This document shows positions 23,407-31,284 of a stretch of 31,303 bases of DNA, one piece after another. The stretch's first letter is position 1; each line of letters starts with the position of its first letter. The notes beneath the pieces are model-generated. The model was not told where the DNA came from. It worked only from the letters and a program-made list of their open reading frames with translations, and searched no databases. Source of the DNA: JAICIG01 sp035532215. GTDB taxonomy: Bacteria; Planctomycetota; Planctomycetia; Pirellulales; JAICIG01. The stretch covers positions 1 to 31,303 of the forward strand of contig DATKRK010000210.1 in the NCBI GenBank assembly GCA_035532215.1. The letters run 5' to 3'. The position numbers were made by a program, and so were the translations under genes.

Positions 23407-24282
23407 TTATTTATCGGTTGCAAGGCGGTTGCGGGTTGAATCTATTCTTCCGAAGTTTTGCGTTCCGGCGGCGGCGGTCCAGCGCGAGGCCAGGCGTTCC
23501 AGTTGCTCGCTGGCCGGCGCGGCGGCATGCGCCAGCACGAACGGCGTTCGCGCTCGGCCCGCGGCGGCGACCAGCGGGTCGAACGGGAAATAGCAGCCGG
23601 ACTCGACGTTGATTCCCAGGAACCGCCGGCAGGCGCGCGCCAGCCGCTGGCCGATTTCAGCCGCTACGGCGGCCGACTCGGCCAGGTTCACCAACGTCTG
23701 GATCGGCGCGCGGCCGCTGGCCGTCAGCAATTTGATCGCGGCGTAAGCGTTGGTCACCGAGGTCGCCTCGGGCGAGGTCACCATGAGCACGCGGTCGGCC
23801 GCCTGCCAGAACCGCCGCACGACGCGATCGAGCGAACTGCCCGCGTCGATCACGATATAGTCGGCGTGCGGTCCGAGGCGGGCCAATTCGTCGAGCAGCC
23901 TCTGCTGCGCTGCCGGCTCGCAGTCGGTCACGGCGCCGGAGGCCCAGGCGCCCGGAAGCACCTGCACGCCCGCCGGCCCGCGGACCAAAGTTTCATGCAC
24001 GTTGCGACGTCCGGCCAGCACGTCGGCCACAGTATAAACGTCGTCGACGCGGCACAAGCGAGTGGCGTCGGCGCGGCCCAAATCGGCGTCGACCAGTACG
24101 GTTCGTCGTCCGTCGCGGGCCAGCGACGCCGCCAAATTGACAGCTGCGGTGGTCGTGCCCACCCCGCCTTTGCCGCTGGCAACGACGATCAACTGCGGGG
24201 CCGCGGCCTGCGGCCGCAGCGCCGCCTCGCGGCCTCCGGCGCGCATCAGCAGTCTCAGGCGATTGGCTTGATCGGGCATCAT
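23407..24282 (-). CDS. flhG: FlhG (FleN/MinD-like) flagellar number regulator ATPase
   Basis: The 291-residue ParA/MinD-type ATPase has the deviant Walker A ASGKGGVGTTTAAVNLA (about residues 34-50), Walker A' VLVDADLGRADAT and YIVIDAGSS for Walker B. The N-terminus MMPDQANRLRLLMR contains DQAxxLR, the motif by which FlhG activates the GTPase of FlhF. The C-terminus lacks the usual strongly amphipathic membrane-targeting helix in an obvious form. Starts at 24282 or 24279 (ATG ATG) are both possible. Both lie within a few bases of a repeat element, and no Shine-Dalgarno site is visible. It limits flagellar number together with FlhF, encoded just upstream. Assignment strong. Confidence 0.92.
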   Translation of the reverse strand: MMPDQANRLRLLMRAGGREAALRPQAAAPQLIVVASGKGGVGTTTAAVNLAASLARDGRRTVLVDADLGRADATRLCRVDDVYTVADVLAGRRNVHETLVRGPAGVQVLPGAWASGAVTDCEPAAQQRLLDELARLGPHADYIVIDAGSSLDRVVRRFWQAADRVLMVTSPEATSVTNAYAAIKLLTASGRAPIQTLVNLAESAAVAAEIGQRLARACRRFLGINVESGCYFPFDPLVAAAGRARTPFVLAHAAAPASEQLERLASRWTAAAGTQNFGRIDSTRNRLATDK

Positions 24283-24284
24283 TC

Positions 24285-24413
24285 GTAGGGTGGGGCGCAG
24301 CCCCACGCGTGCATTGGTATGGAAAGCCGTTTTTGTCAATCAATCGCAGCGGGCGGCGATAATTCGTTTTCTGACTCTTCGCGTAAAATGCGTGGGGCTG
24401 CGCCCCAACCTAC
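24285..24413. repeat. Palindromic element between flhF and flhG
   Basis: The termini GTAGGGTGGGGCGCAGCCCC continuing ACGC (24285-24308) and the inverted copy ending GCCCCAACCTAC (24390-24413) give 24-bp arms with one mismatch around an 81-bp non-coding centre. Each arm is also a small palindrome of the GTGGGGCTGCGCCCCAC family. It fills almost the whole gap between flhF and flhG and abuts the FlhG start. Confidence 0.7.
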
Positions 24414-24428
24414 ATTGAGTCCCGCCGC

Positions 24429-25673
24429 TCACATGCCCAACACGCTGCGCGCCAAGCGGCGGTCGGCCGGGGCGATGTCGTCGGGCACGTTCTGGCCGTT
24501 GGTGAGATAGCTCAAAGGCAGCTTGCACGATCGCCACAGCGGCAACAGGCTGCCCAGGGCGCCGGCCTCGTCGAGCTTCGTCAGCACCAGCGCCGTCGTG
24601 CCCAAAGCCGCGAACCGCTCGGCCGTGCGCAGCAGCGTCGCCGTGCTGGCCGTGCTCGACAGCACCAGGTGGACCTCGTCGGCCTCGGCCTCCGACAGGA
24701 ACAGCTTCAACTCGCGCAGCTTGACTTCGTCCTGCGGGCTGCGGCCGGCGGTGTCCAACAGCACCAGATCCAAGTCGGACATGGCGTCGACGGCTTCGCG
24801 CATCTCGTGCGGCGTGGCGACGACGCGCATCGGCAAATCGATGATGTCGGCGTAGGTCCGCAATTGCTCGACGGCCGCGATGCGATAGGTATCGACCGTA
24901 ATCAAGCCCACGCGGCGTTTGTCTCGCAAGCGAAAATTGGCGGCGAGCTTGGCGATCGTCGTGGTCTTGCCGACGCCGGTCGGCCCGACGAGCGCCACCA
25001 GGCGCCGCTTGCCCGGCGCCAGCCGGATCGGGCCGCCGATCGGGATTTCGTCTTCAACCATTTCCGCGAGCCGCGCTTGGGCCGCAGCGAGATCATTCTC
25101 GTAGACGCGGCGCCCTGCCGCGTACCGGGCGTCGCTGCGCAGCCGTTCGATCAGGTCGCGGGCGATGTCCTCGCTGATTTCGGCCTCGATCAGATCGGCG
25201 TAGAGCCGGAACAGACCGTCGGACCAATCGGCCCCGGCGTGGGGGCGGCTGCGACGGCAGAGCTCCTCTACCAGCGAGTGCAACTCGTCGAGTTGCCCCT
25301 TCAATTCGTCGCGAAACATCGCCTTGGCCTCCCACTCGATGCCGGGCGACGATTCGATCGTCGACGTGTTAGCTCCCTCTCCCAGAGGGAGAGGGTTCGC
25401 GCTCGCTGCCGCTCCCAGAGGGAGAGGATTGGCCCTCACCCTGCCCTCTCCCAGAGGGAGAGGGTTTTGGGCGGCGCGCTTCGGCAGCCGGCTCGGCACG
25501 TTGACTTCTTTCGACGCCACGACCTCGATCTGCCGCGCGCCGCCGAACAGGCCCCGCCAGCCGGCGCCGCGCACCTCGCGCGTTTGCAGCACGGCCGCTT
25601 CCGGTCCCAGTTCGCGGCGCACCAGCGCCAAAGCCTCTTGCATCGTCCGGGCGCGGTAGGTCTTTACGTCCAT
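24429..25673 (-). CDS. flhF: FlhF, SRP-type GTPase for flagellar placement
   Basis: The 414-residue protein begins MDVKTYRARTMQEALALVRR, the typical FlhF start. A helical N-terminal domain (residues 110-215) leads to the SRP-GTPase NG domain: GPTGVGKTTTIAKLAA (about 230-243), VDTYRIAAVEQLRTYA, LLDTAGRSPQD (about 306), TKLDEAG (365-371) and LTNGQNVPDDI. This dimerising GTPase selects the flagellum site at the pole or membrane and is switched by FlhG. Between residues 69 and 101 the protein carries a three-fold NPLPLGEG-like sequence encoded by a CCCTCTCCC..GGGAGAGGG repeat (25374-25471) inserted in frame in the linker region. Family assignment secure; the insertion is unusual. Confidence 0.95.
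   Translation of the reverse strand: MDVKTYRARTMQEALALVRRELGPEAAVLQTREVRGAGWRGLFGGARQIEVVASKEVNVPSRLPKRAAQNPLPLGEGRVRANPLPLGAAASANPLPLGEGANTSTIESSPGIEWEAKAMFRDELKGQLDELHSLVEELCRRSRPHAGADWSDGLFRLYADLIEAEISEDIARDLIERLRSDARYAAGRRVYENDLAAAQARLAEMVEDEIPIGGPIRLAPGKRRLVALVGPTGVGKTTTIAKLAANFRLRDKRRVGLITVDTYRIAAVEQLRTYADIIDLPMRVVATPHEMREAVDAMSDLDLVLLDTAGRSPQDEVKLRELKLFLSEAEADEVHLVLSSTASTATLLRTAERFAALGTTALVLTKLDEAGALGSLLPLWRSCKLPLSYLTNGQNVPDDIAPADRRLARSVLGM
25374..25471. repeat. Three palindromic repeats inside the flhF reading frame
   Basis: Units at 25375-25397, 25411-25430 and 25444-25468 share CTCCCAGAGGGAGAGG. They match the intergenic unit at 17607-17640. Read in the flhF frame they encode NPLPLGEG, NPLPLGA and NPLPLGEG, so the frame is kept. 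Confidence 0.8.
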
Positions 25674-26211
25674 GGAATGGAATCTTGGATTTTAGATTGG
25701 GGATTTTGGATTTGGGATCGGCGATTGGGGCAGATGTGTAGGGTGGGGCGCTAGGCCCACGCGGTTTTGGTTCTGGCGCCTTCGTTGACCGTATCCATGA
25801 TGTGATCCGCTTCCTGGATGACTCGCGTGGGGCTAGCGCAAAATGCCGCTTGGCCGCCCAGTTCGAGGTTGTCTTGGTTTTGTTCCGCCACGTCCGGGGT
25901 TTGTGCCTCGTTGTTCTGCTTTTGCGTAGCCCAGGCATTTATGCCTGGGAATTCGTTCAACGCACGTCCGTTTTTTCCCGATTGGCGCCGGGGGTAAACG
26001 GCTCGCGGATCCCAGGCATAAATGCCTGGGCTAAGTAAAAAATGCCGCATCCACGCCCTCTCGTTTTCGTAACGTTCGTACTGCTAGCACCTATCTTGTT
26101 GACATCTAACTTGTGTAGAACAACGAGCCCGGCGGTGGCGGAGCGGAACTGATTCGACGAGAATCTCAGCTCGCTTTGGTCCTGAAAATCGCTCATTTTG
26201 CACAGCCCACC
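25674..26211. other. Repeat-rich spacer between flhA and flhF
   Basis: This 538-bp gap is unusually long inside a flagellar cluster. It holds an A/T-rich near-tandem run (25684-25718, GGATTTTAGATT-like), a degenerate GTGGGGC palindrome pair (25738-25763 and 25824-25839), and the 107-bp element at 25927-26033. A minus-strand frame at 25751-25917 (NLELGGQAAFC, VIQEADHIMDTVNEG) has coding-like composition but no start, so it may be a gene relic. CTCGTTGTTCT-like fragments at 25907 and 26111 are shared with 21862. Confidence 0.5.
25927..26033. repeat. 107-bp inverted-repeat element with perfect 24-bp ends
   Basis: TAGCCCAGGCATTTATGCCT continuing GGGA (25927-25950) is exactly complementary to 26010-26033. 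Each end is itself palindromic (CCCAGGCAT..ATGCCTGGG). The 59-bp centre has no coding potential. It has the form of a non-autonomous mobile palindrome lying between flhA and flhF. Confidence 0.72.
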
Positions 26212-28317
26212 CTACGTCTTGCCCGGAACGGCGTCGGCCACCAGCCCCAACGTTTCGATCTGCGTGTCGCGGGTGATTTCGTTGAAACTCAGAATCACGA
26301 CTTGCTTCAGTTGCGCGGCGGTCATTTGCCGCAGCGCGGGACGAATCTGCGGGCTGACCAGCAACACGGGCGGATAGCCCTTGGCGGTCAGCTTCTCGAT
26401 CTCTTTGGCGATCACGCGGATCGTGGCCTCGATGGCCTGCGGCGACATGCGGATGAACAACCCGCGTTCGTTGTGCTCGAAGCCGGCCCGAATTCGATCT
26501 TCGAGCGCCGGGTCGAGCGTGACGACGTGCAGGCGATTCGAGGCGTCGCGGTATCGCGAGCAGATGGTGCGGGCCAGCCGGCTGCGGACGGCCTCGGCGA
26601 GGAATACCGGGTCCTTGGTGCGTCCGGCGTAGTCGCCGAGCGTTTCCAGAATCGGGCCGAGCTGGCGGATCGGCACTTCCTCGCGCAGCAGCATCTGCAG
26701 GATTTGTTGCACTTCGGCGAGCTTCAGCACGCTCGGCACGAGTTCTTCGACGACGGCCGGCGAAGCCTTTTTCAGTTCGTCGATCAGGTGTTTCGTGGCG
26801 TCGCGAGTCAGGATTTCGTCGGCGTGTTTGCGGACCACCTCGGTCAGGTGCGTGGCGATCACGCTTTGCGGCTCGACCACCGTGTAGCCCAGCATTTCGG
26901 CCTGATCGCGCTGGCCCGGCTCGATCCACACGGCCGGCGTGCCGAAGGCCGGATCGCGGGCGCCGATGCCGGGCATGCGGCCGGAGGTGACGCCCGAGTC
27001 GATGGCCAGCAGCATTTGCGGATGGACCGTGTTCTCGGCCACCGGGTTGTCGGCGACCTTCACGCGATAGGCGTTCTGCTCGAGCCGCATGTTGTCGCGA
27101 ATGCGCACTTTGGGCATCAAAATGCCGATGTCGGCTGCGACGTTCTGCCGTACGCGCTGCACGCGAGCCAGCAGGTCGCCGCCGCGCTTGGGATCGGCTA
27201 GCCGGATCAGGCCCACGCCGATTTCGATCTCCATCGGATCGACGACGAGATAATCCTCGATGCGTTCTTCGGGGGCCTTCTTTTCGGCCGCCTGGGCTTG
27301 GGCCACGGCATGGGCCTTGGTTCGTTTGCGCTGCCGCGTTTGGATCATCGCGAACCCCAGGCAGGTCGAGGCCAACAGGGCCAAGGGGGCCGTCGGCAGA
27401 CTCGTGAAGATCAGCACGCCCAGGAAGCCGCCGGCGACCGCCAGGGCCTGCGGCCGCGAGAACAACTGGCCGAAAAACTCGGCCGGCAGATTGACTTCGT
27501 TCGTGCTGCGCGTGACGAGCAAGCCGGCGGCCAGCGAGATCAAGAAGGCCGGCACCTGGCTGACCAGGCCGTCGCCGATGGTGAGCTTGGTGAAAATCGC
27601 GGCGGCTTGGCTGACGGTCATTCCGTCTTCGATGACGCCGATGAACAAGCCGCCGACGACATTCACGAGGGTAATGACGATTCCGGCTATGGCATCGCCG
27701 CGAACGAACTTGCTGGCGCCGTCCATGGCCCCGAAGAAATCGGCCTGCTGCGTGATTTCGGCCCGGCGGCGCTGGGCCTCGCGCTCGTCGATCACGCCGG
27801 CGTTGAGGTCGGCGTCGATGGCCATCTGGCGGCCCGGCATGCCGTCCAAGGCGAACCTCGCCGCGACTTCGCTGATGCGCGTGGCGCCCTTGGTGATGAC
27901 GACGAACTGGATCAACACGATGATCGTAAAAATGATCAGGCCCACGACCAGCTTATCGCCGGCCACGAACTCGCCGAACGAGCGCACGACTCCGCCCGCC
28001 GCTTCCAGGCCGTCGCTGCCGGCGCGGGTCAGAATCAACCGCGTGGTGGCGACGTTCAGCACCAGCCGCCCGAGCGTGGAAGCCAACAGCAGGGTGGGAA
28101 AAATGCTGAACTCCAGCGGAGTCCGCACGTAGATCGTGGTGAGCAGCATGATCACCGCGACGCAGATGTTGGTCGACAGCAAAAAGTCGAGCAGGTGCGC
28201 CGGCAGCGGCACCATGATCACCAGAATGCTGGCGATGATTCCAATCGGCAAAATCAGGTCCGATGAGCGCGCCAGGATCGAATCCTTGCCGGCTCCGGAC
28301 GCAGCGCCAGGAGGCAT
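26212..28317 (-). CDS. flhA: Flagellar export-gate protein FlhA
   Basis: The protein is 701 residues from ATG 28317, with GGGGAG eight bases upstream. The N-terminal half has about eight transmembrane segments (LILPIGIIASILVIMVPLP, HLLDFLLSTNICVAVIMLLT, LVVGLIIFTIIVLIQFVVI and later ones). It includes the FHIPEP-type conserved loop: EVAARFALDGMPGRQMAIDA, AQRRRAEITQQADFFGAMDGA, SKFVRGDAIAGIVI. The C-terminal half (from about residue 330) is the cytoplasmic ring domain that docks chaperone-substrate complexes: DPMEIEIGVGLI, AFGTPAVWI, ATHLTEVVRKHADEILTRD, REEVPIRQLGPILETL. Downstream genes flhF, flhG and fliA share the strand. Normal length and complete. Confidence 0.96.
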   Translation of the reverse strand: MPPGAASGAGKDSILARSSDLILPIGIIASILVIMVPLPAHLLDFLLSTNICVAVIMLLTTIYVRTPLEFSIFPTLLLASTLGRLVLNVATTRLILTRAGSDGLEAAGGVVRSFGEFVAGDKLVVGLIIFTIIVLIQFVVITKGATRISEVAARFALDGMPGRQMAIDADLNAGVIDEREAQRRRAEITQQADFFGAMDGASKFVRGDAIAGIVITLVNVVGGLFIGVIEDGMTVSQAAAIFTKLTIGDGLVSQVPAFLISLAAGLLVTRSTNEVNLPAEFFGQLFSRPQALAVAGGFLGVLIFTSLPTAPLALLASTCLGFAMIQTRQRKRTKAHAVAQAQAAEKKAPEERIEDYLVVDPMEIEIGVGLIRLADPKRGGDLLARVQRVRQNVAADIGILMPKVRIRDNMRLEQNAYRVKVADNPVAENTVHPQMLLAIDSGVTSGRMPGIGARDPAFGTPAVWIEPGQRDQAEMLGYTVVEPQSVIATHLTEVVRKHADEILTRDATKHLIDELKKASPAVVEELVPSVLKLAEVQQILQMLLREEVPIRQLGPILETLGDYAGRTKDPVFLAEAVRSRLARTICSRYRDASNRLHVVTLDPALEDRIRAGFEHNERGLFIRMSPQAIEATIRVIAKEIEKLTAKGYPPVLLVSPQIRPALRQMTAAQLKQVVILSFNEITRDTQIETLGLVADAVPGKT

Positions 28318-28840
28318 CCAATCACTCCCCAAACGTGGCAGCGGCAGCTTGCCGCCGTCGCCTAACCATGCGGCAAGCCGCCGCCACGAACGTGCGAAGC
28401 GCGGCAAGCTGCCGCGTCCGCGTCGCGGTCGGAAGTCGCTGGAAAAAGCAAATCGGAAAAAAAGCAGAAGAGGGGCGGAAAACTACTCAAAAGCTTTCCG
28501 GGCGTCTAGGTCGATATTCACAGGTCTTGGCGGACTTGACACCCGAGGCCCTTTACGTCAAATCTATCTCCGGCAGTGCTGCACGTTCAGCGGTCCAGGC
28601 CATTCATTCGATGAGTGCATCGAATTGGCAAGCGGCCGCTGGAACGGTTCGGGAGTGCAGCGGCCAAGCGGTCCCATTCGGGAGAGGCGGCGGCGTAGAA
28701 CGTTGGGCAACTTGGGCAAGCGACGTCGTTGCCATAAGTCATCGTCGCCGAGCGGAGGCTCAGGCGGCGGAAATGCCAGCAAGATGCTACCTCGTTGAGG
28801 ACCAAAATCCGCAGCGAGCGAAATCGAAGGATCGATTTTC
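28318..28840. other. Divergent spacer between flhA and the thioredoxin-fold gene
   Basis: This stretch is about 520 bp. It contains the inverted pair GCGGCAGCTTGCCGC / GCGGCAAGCTGCCGC (28341-28355 and 28401-28415), an A-rich tract near 28440-28465, and a TTGACA (28536-28541) with a weak TCAAAT 16 bp further on that could drive the plus-strand gene. A minus-strand frame around 28587-28742 (CPSCPTFYAAAS) shows a CxxC but no support as a gene. Confidence 0.45.
28341..28415. repeat. Inverted repeat GCGGCAGCTTGCCGC
   Basis: Exact 15-bp arms are 28341-28355 and 28401-28415. A third, partial copy (GCGGCAAGCCGCCGCC) lies between them at 28370-28385. It lies just upstream of the flhA start. Confidence 0.65.
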
Positions 28841-29398
28841 ATGAATGTCAGACCGTTTCCCGTGCTTCTGCGCTTCGCCTGGGCTGCGACGCTGCTGGTC
28901 GCCGGCTGCGAGGTGCGCAGCGGCGGCGACGTGGGGCTGATCGCCGACTTGGCCGACTCTGCCGCGAAGCCGACCGTCGAAAGCTCGCCGGACGTTCCGG
29001 CCGGGGCCTCCGTCAATCGAGGGGGCTTGCAGTTCGTCAACGGCTACCATCGCGGCTTTGAGCTGGCCCGCGATCAGCACAAGCCGATGCTGGTCTTCTT
29101 CACGGCCGAATGGTGTACCTATTGCCATCAAATGGAGGCCGAAGCCTTCACCGAGGAGCCGGTCGTCAAGCTGGCGAAGCAGTTCGTCTGCATCCTGGTC
29201 GACGCCGATTGCGAGCCGAACGTCTGCCACGATTTCCGCGTGAAGGGCTATCCGACGATCCAATTCCTCTCCCCGCGAGGGGTGCCGCTGAACCGCGTCA
29301 CCGGCAAACAGCCCGCTCGGAAACTCGTGATCCAGATGCAGGCCGCCTTGCAGGCGGTGGCCCGCCGCAACGGCGCCGAAGAAGCGATCCGCCGCTAG
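28841..29398 (+). CDS. Thioredoxin-fold lipoprotein with WCTYC active site
   Basis: The 185-residue protein starts at ATG 28841 with AAGGA upstream. The signal peptide ends in the lipobox LLVAGC (Cys23), so it is probably a lipid-anchored envelope protein. A short linker leads to a thioredoxin fold (about residues 70-165): KPMLVFFTAEWCTYCHQME with redox Cys92 and Cys95, and the cis-Pro region VKGYPTIQFLSPRG. An extra Cys pair (DADCEPNVC) lies between. The fold resembles DsbD-gamma or thioredoxin_7 proteins that reduce or isomerise disulfides outside the cytoplasm. No partner is adjacent. It shares the plus strand with the sulfotransferase about 75 bp downstream. Confidence 0.9.
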   Translation: MNVRPFPVLLRFAWAATLLVAGCEVRSGGDVGLIADLADSAAKPTVESSPDVPAGASVNRGGLQFVNGYHRGFELARDQHKPMLVFFTAEWCTYCHQMEAEAFTEEPVVKLAKQFVCILVDADCEPNVCHDFRVKGYPTIQFLSPRGVPLNRVTGKQPARKLVIQMQAALQAVARRNGAEEAIRR

Positions 29399-29473
29399 GC
29401 CCCCCGGCTGCGGCTTGCCCAATTTGACAAGTCGCGGCTAGGATGGAATTTTTCAGCGACTGCAGGCTGTGCG

Positions 29474-30679
29474 ATGGATGGTGGTCTGATGTCGAACGAC
29501 GCGAGCCCGCCCGCCGGGCAGCGAAAAAAGGCGAAGGCGCGCGAATGGTCCCCTCGATTCTGGACGGGGATGGATTTCTTCGGCTGGATGCGGCTCTTGG
29601 CTCGCAACCGGTTCGCCGTGCATTGGAGCTACTGGCCGCAGGCCGCGGCGATCACGCTGCTCAGCTCGTTCAACACGGCCTATCGCTGGTGGTCTTGGCC
29701 TTTTGTTGGCTGGCGCTGGCCGAAGACCGAGATCAAGGAAGAGCCGCTGTTCATCATCGGCCACTGGCGCGCCGGCACCACGCTGTTGCACGAATTGATG
29801 GTGCTCGACGAGCGGCACGCCTCGCCGACGACCTACGAGTGCATGGCGCCGAACCATTTCCTGCTCAGCGAAAACTTCGCCCGGCGATTTCTTAATTTCC
29901 TGCTGCCGGCGCATCGCCCGATGGACAACATGCCCGCCGGCTGGGACCGCCCTCAGGAAGACGAATTCGCGATGTGCAATCTCGGCGCTCCGTCGCCTTA
30001 CCTGACGATCGCCTTTCCCAACCATCCGCCCCAGGATCAAGAATATCTCACGCTGGAAGGGCTCGATCCGGCCGAACTCGAGCGTTGGAAGCAGACGCTG
30101 GTCCGCTTCTTGAAGCAGATCACCTTTCGCACGCACAAGCGGATCGTGCTGAAAAGCCCGCCGCACACCTGCCGCATCAAAACCTTGCTGGAAGTTTTTC
30201 CCAACGCGCGCTTCCTGCACATCGTCCGCGATCCGTTCGTGGTCTTCCCCTCGACGGTCAATCTCTGGAAGACGCTCTATCGCAAGCACGGCTTGCAGCC
30301 GCCGCGCTATGCGGGGCTCGAAGAGCACGTCTTCGAAACGTTCGAGCGGATGTATCGCAAGTTCGAGGCCGAACGCGGTCTGATCGCGTCCGACCGCTTC
30401 TGCGAGATTCGCTACGAGGACCTGGTCAAGGACCCCGTCGGCAACGTCCGAGCCATTTACGAGAAGCTCGGCCTCGGCGGCTTCGAGACCGTGCTGCCCG
30501 CGTTGGAGCAGTACGTTGCCAGCACGGCGGGTTATCAGACCAACAAGTACGAGCTCTCGCCCGAGCTGCACGAGCAAATCTCCCGCCGCTGGGCCGGCTT
30601 CATTCGGCAGTACGGCTACGAGGGCGAATGCGGAATGCGGAATGCGGAATGCGGAACGGCGGGAAGCAAAGAGCGATAA
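29474..30679 (+). CDS. Sulfotransferase-family protein with repeat-derived C-terminal tail
   Basis: The protein is 401 residues from ATG 29474; ATG 29489 in frame is also plausible. The PAPS-binding signatures are present: the 5'-phosphosulfate loop FIIGHWRAGTTLLHEL (about residues 93-108) and the 3'-phosphate motif HIVRDPFVVFPSTVNLW (around 255). KSPPHTCRIKTLLEVFPNARF and EIRYEDLVKDP are also typical. It would transfer sulfate from PAPS to a carbohydrate or small-molecule hydroxyl. Hydrophobic stretches near residues 45-80 may contact the membrane. The domain ends around RQYGYEGE. The last roughly 18 residues are encoded by the GAATGCG tandem repeat and what follows, and probably arose when the stop codon was displaced. 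Confidence 0.9.
   Translation: MDGGLMSNDASPPAGQRKKAKAREWSPRFWTGMDFFGWMRLLARNRFAVHWSYWPQAAAITLLSSFNTAYRWWSWPFVGWRWPKTEIKEEPLFIIGHWRAGTTLLHELMVLDERHASPTTYECMAPNHFLLSENFARRFLNFLLPAHRPMDNMPAGWDRPQEDEFAMCNLGAPSPYLTIAFPNHPPQDQEYLTLEGLDPAELERWKQTLVRFLKQITFRTHKRIVLKSPPHTCRIKTLLEVFPNARFLHIVRDPFVVFPSTVNLWKTLYRKHGLQPPRYAGLEEHVFETFERMYRKFEAERGLIASDRFCEIRYEDLVKDPVGNVRAIYEKLGLGGFETVLPALEQYVASTAGYQTNKYELSPELHEQISRRWAGFIRQYGYEGECGMRNAECGTAGSKER
30626..30653 (+). repeat. Four tandem copies of GAATGCG
   Basis: Four perfect 7-bp units begin at 30626, 30633, 30640 and 30647, with a partial GAAC after. They lie in the final codons of the sulfotransferase gene, so a change of copy number would change the C-terminal reading frame. 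Confidence 0.85.
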
Positions 30680-30735
30680 AGGAGTGCTGTGTCCCCGGCA
30701 TCGTCGCCGTGGAAAGGAGGCGGGATAATACCCCC

Positions 30736-31284
30736 ATGCACCACCGTTTACAGTTCAGTTTGCGCACGCTGCTGGTAGGACTCACTGCGGCTTGCTTGTT
30801 TCTGGGTTGGCCCCTTGAGCGGGCACGACGGCGAGGGCAGGCAGTTGATTCGATCGTGTCCGCCGGAGGACTAGTAAGGTATCAACCTGATGTCGAATGG
30901 ACAAACAAGGATCCGTGGTGGACGGTTCCCGCGGACCACATGTGGTTCGATATCGAGCAGCGAAAGGTCCGAATCTGGCTTCCCGAAGATGCCGTGCTTG
31001 ATGCAGCGCTTGGTATAAGTCTGAAGCAGGCGATCCCCATCGACAGGCTAGACATTCAATCGAGGGTCGACGACTGCTCGTTGAGCCATTTGCATGGTAT
31101 GACAGATGTGCGCGAACTCAATTTAGGGGACACTTGTGGCGTCTCGCAGGATGCTTTGAAGGCGCTTAGAGGCCGTAACAAAACGCGGTCCGATGACAAC
31201 ATCCGCAGACCTACTGATAGTGACTACTGTAATACAAACGTCATACAGATCAGGGACGCGGCAAGCGTCAAGAACGCCTTATGA
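30736..31284 (+). CDS. FSLRT-type membrane-anchored protein (paralogue)
   Basis: This is a 182-residue ORF from ATG 30736. A strong AAAGGAGG (30713-30720) lies 15 bases upstream, further than usual. The N-terminal anchor LQFSLRTLLVGLTAACLFLG and the following RARRRGQAVDSIVSAGGLVRY match the organisation of the protein at 20876-21343, including the GG-x-VRY motif. A weak leucine-rich pattern (IPIDRLDIQS, HLHGMTDVRELNLGDT) follows, and the C-terminus becomes polar and less regular. It is probably a membrane protein of unknown function. Its composition is less GC-rich than the sulfotransferase gene. Confidence 0.75.
   Translation: MHHRLQFSLRTLLVGLTAACLFLGWPLERARRRGQAVDSIVSAGGLVRYQPDVEWTNKDPWWTVPADHMWFDIEQRKVRIWLPEDAVLDAALGISLKQAIPIDRLDIQSRVDDCSLSHLHGMTDVRELNLGDTCGVSQDALKALRGRNKTRSDDNIRRPTDSDYCNTNVIQIRDAASVKNAL

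Noticed and set aside
28587..28805. Minus-strand frame with CPSCPTF, a possible zinc-ribbon peptide
   Set aside because: It has only one CxxC, no supporting start signal, and lies in the upstream region of flhA; evidence is too thin to call a gene.
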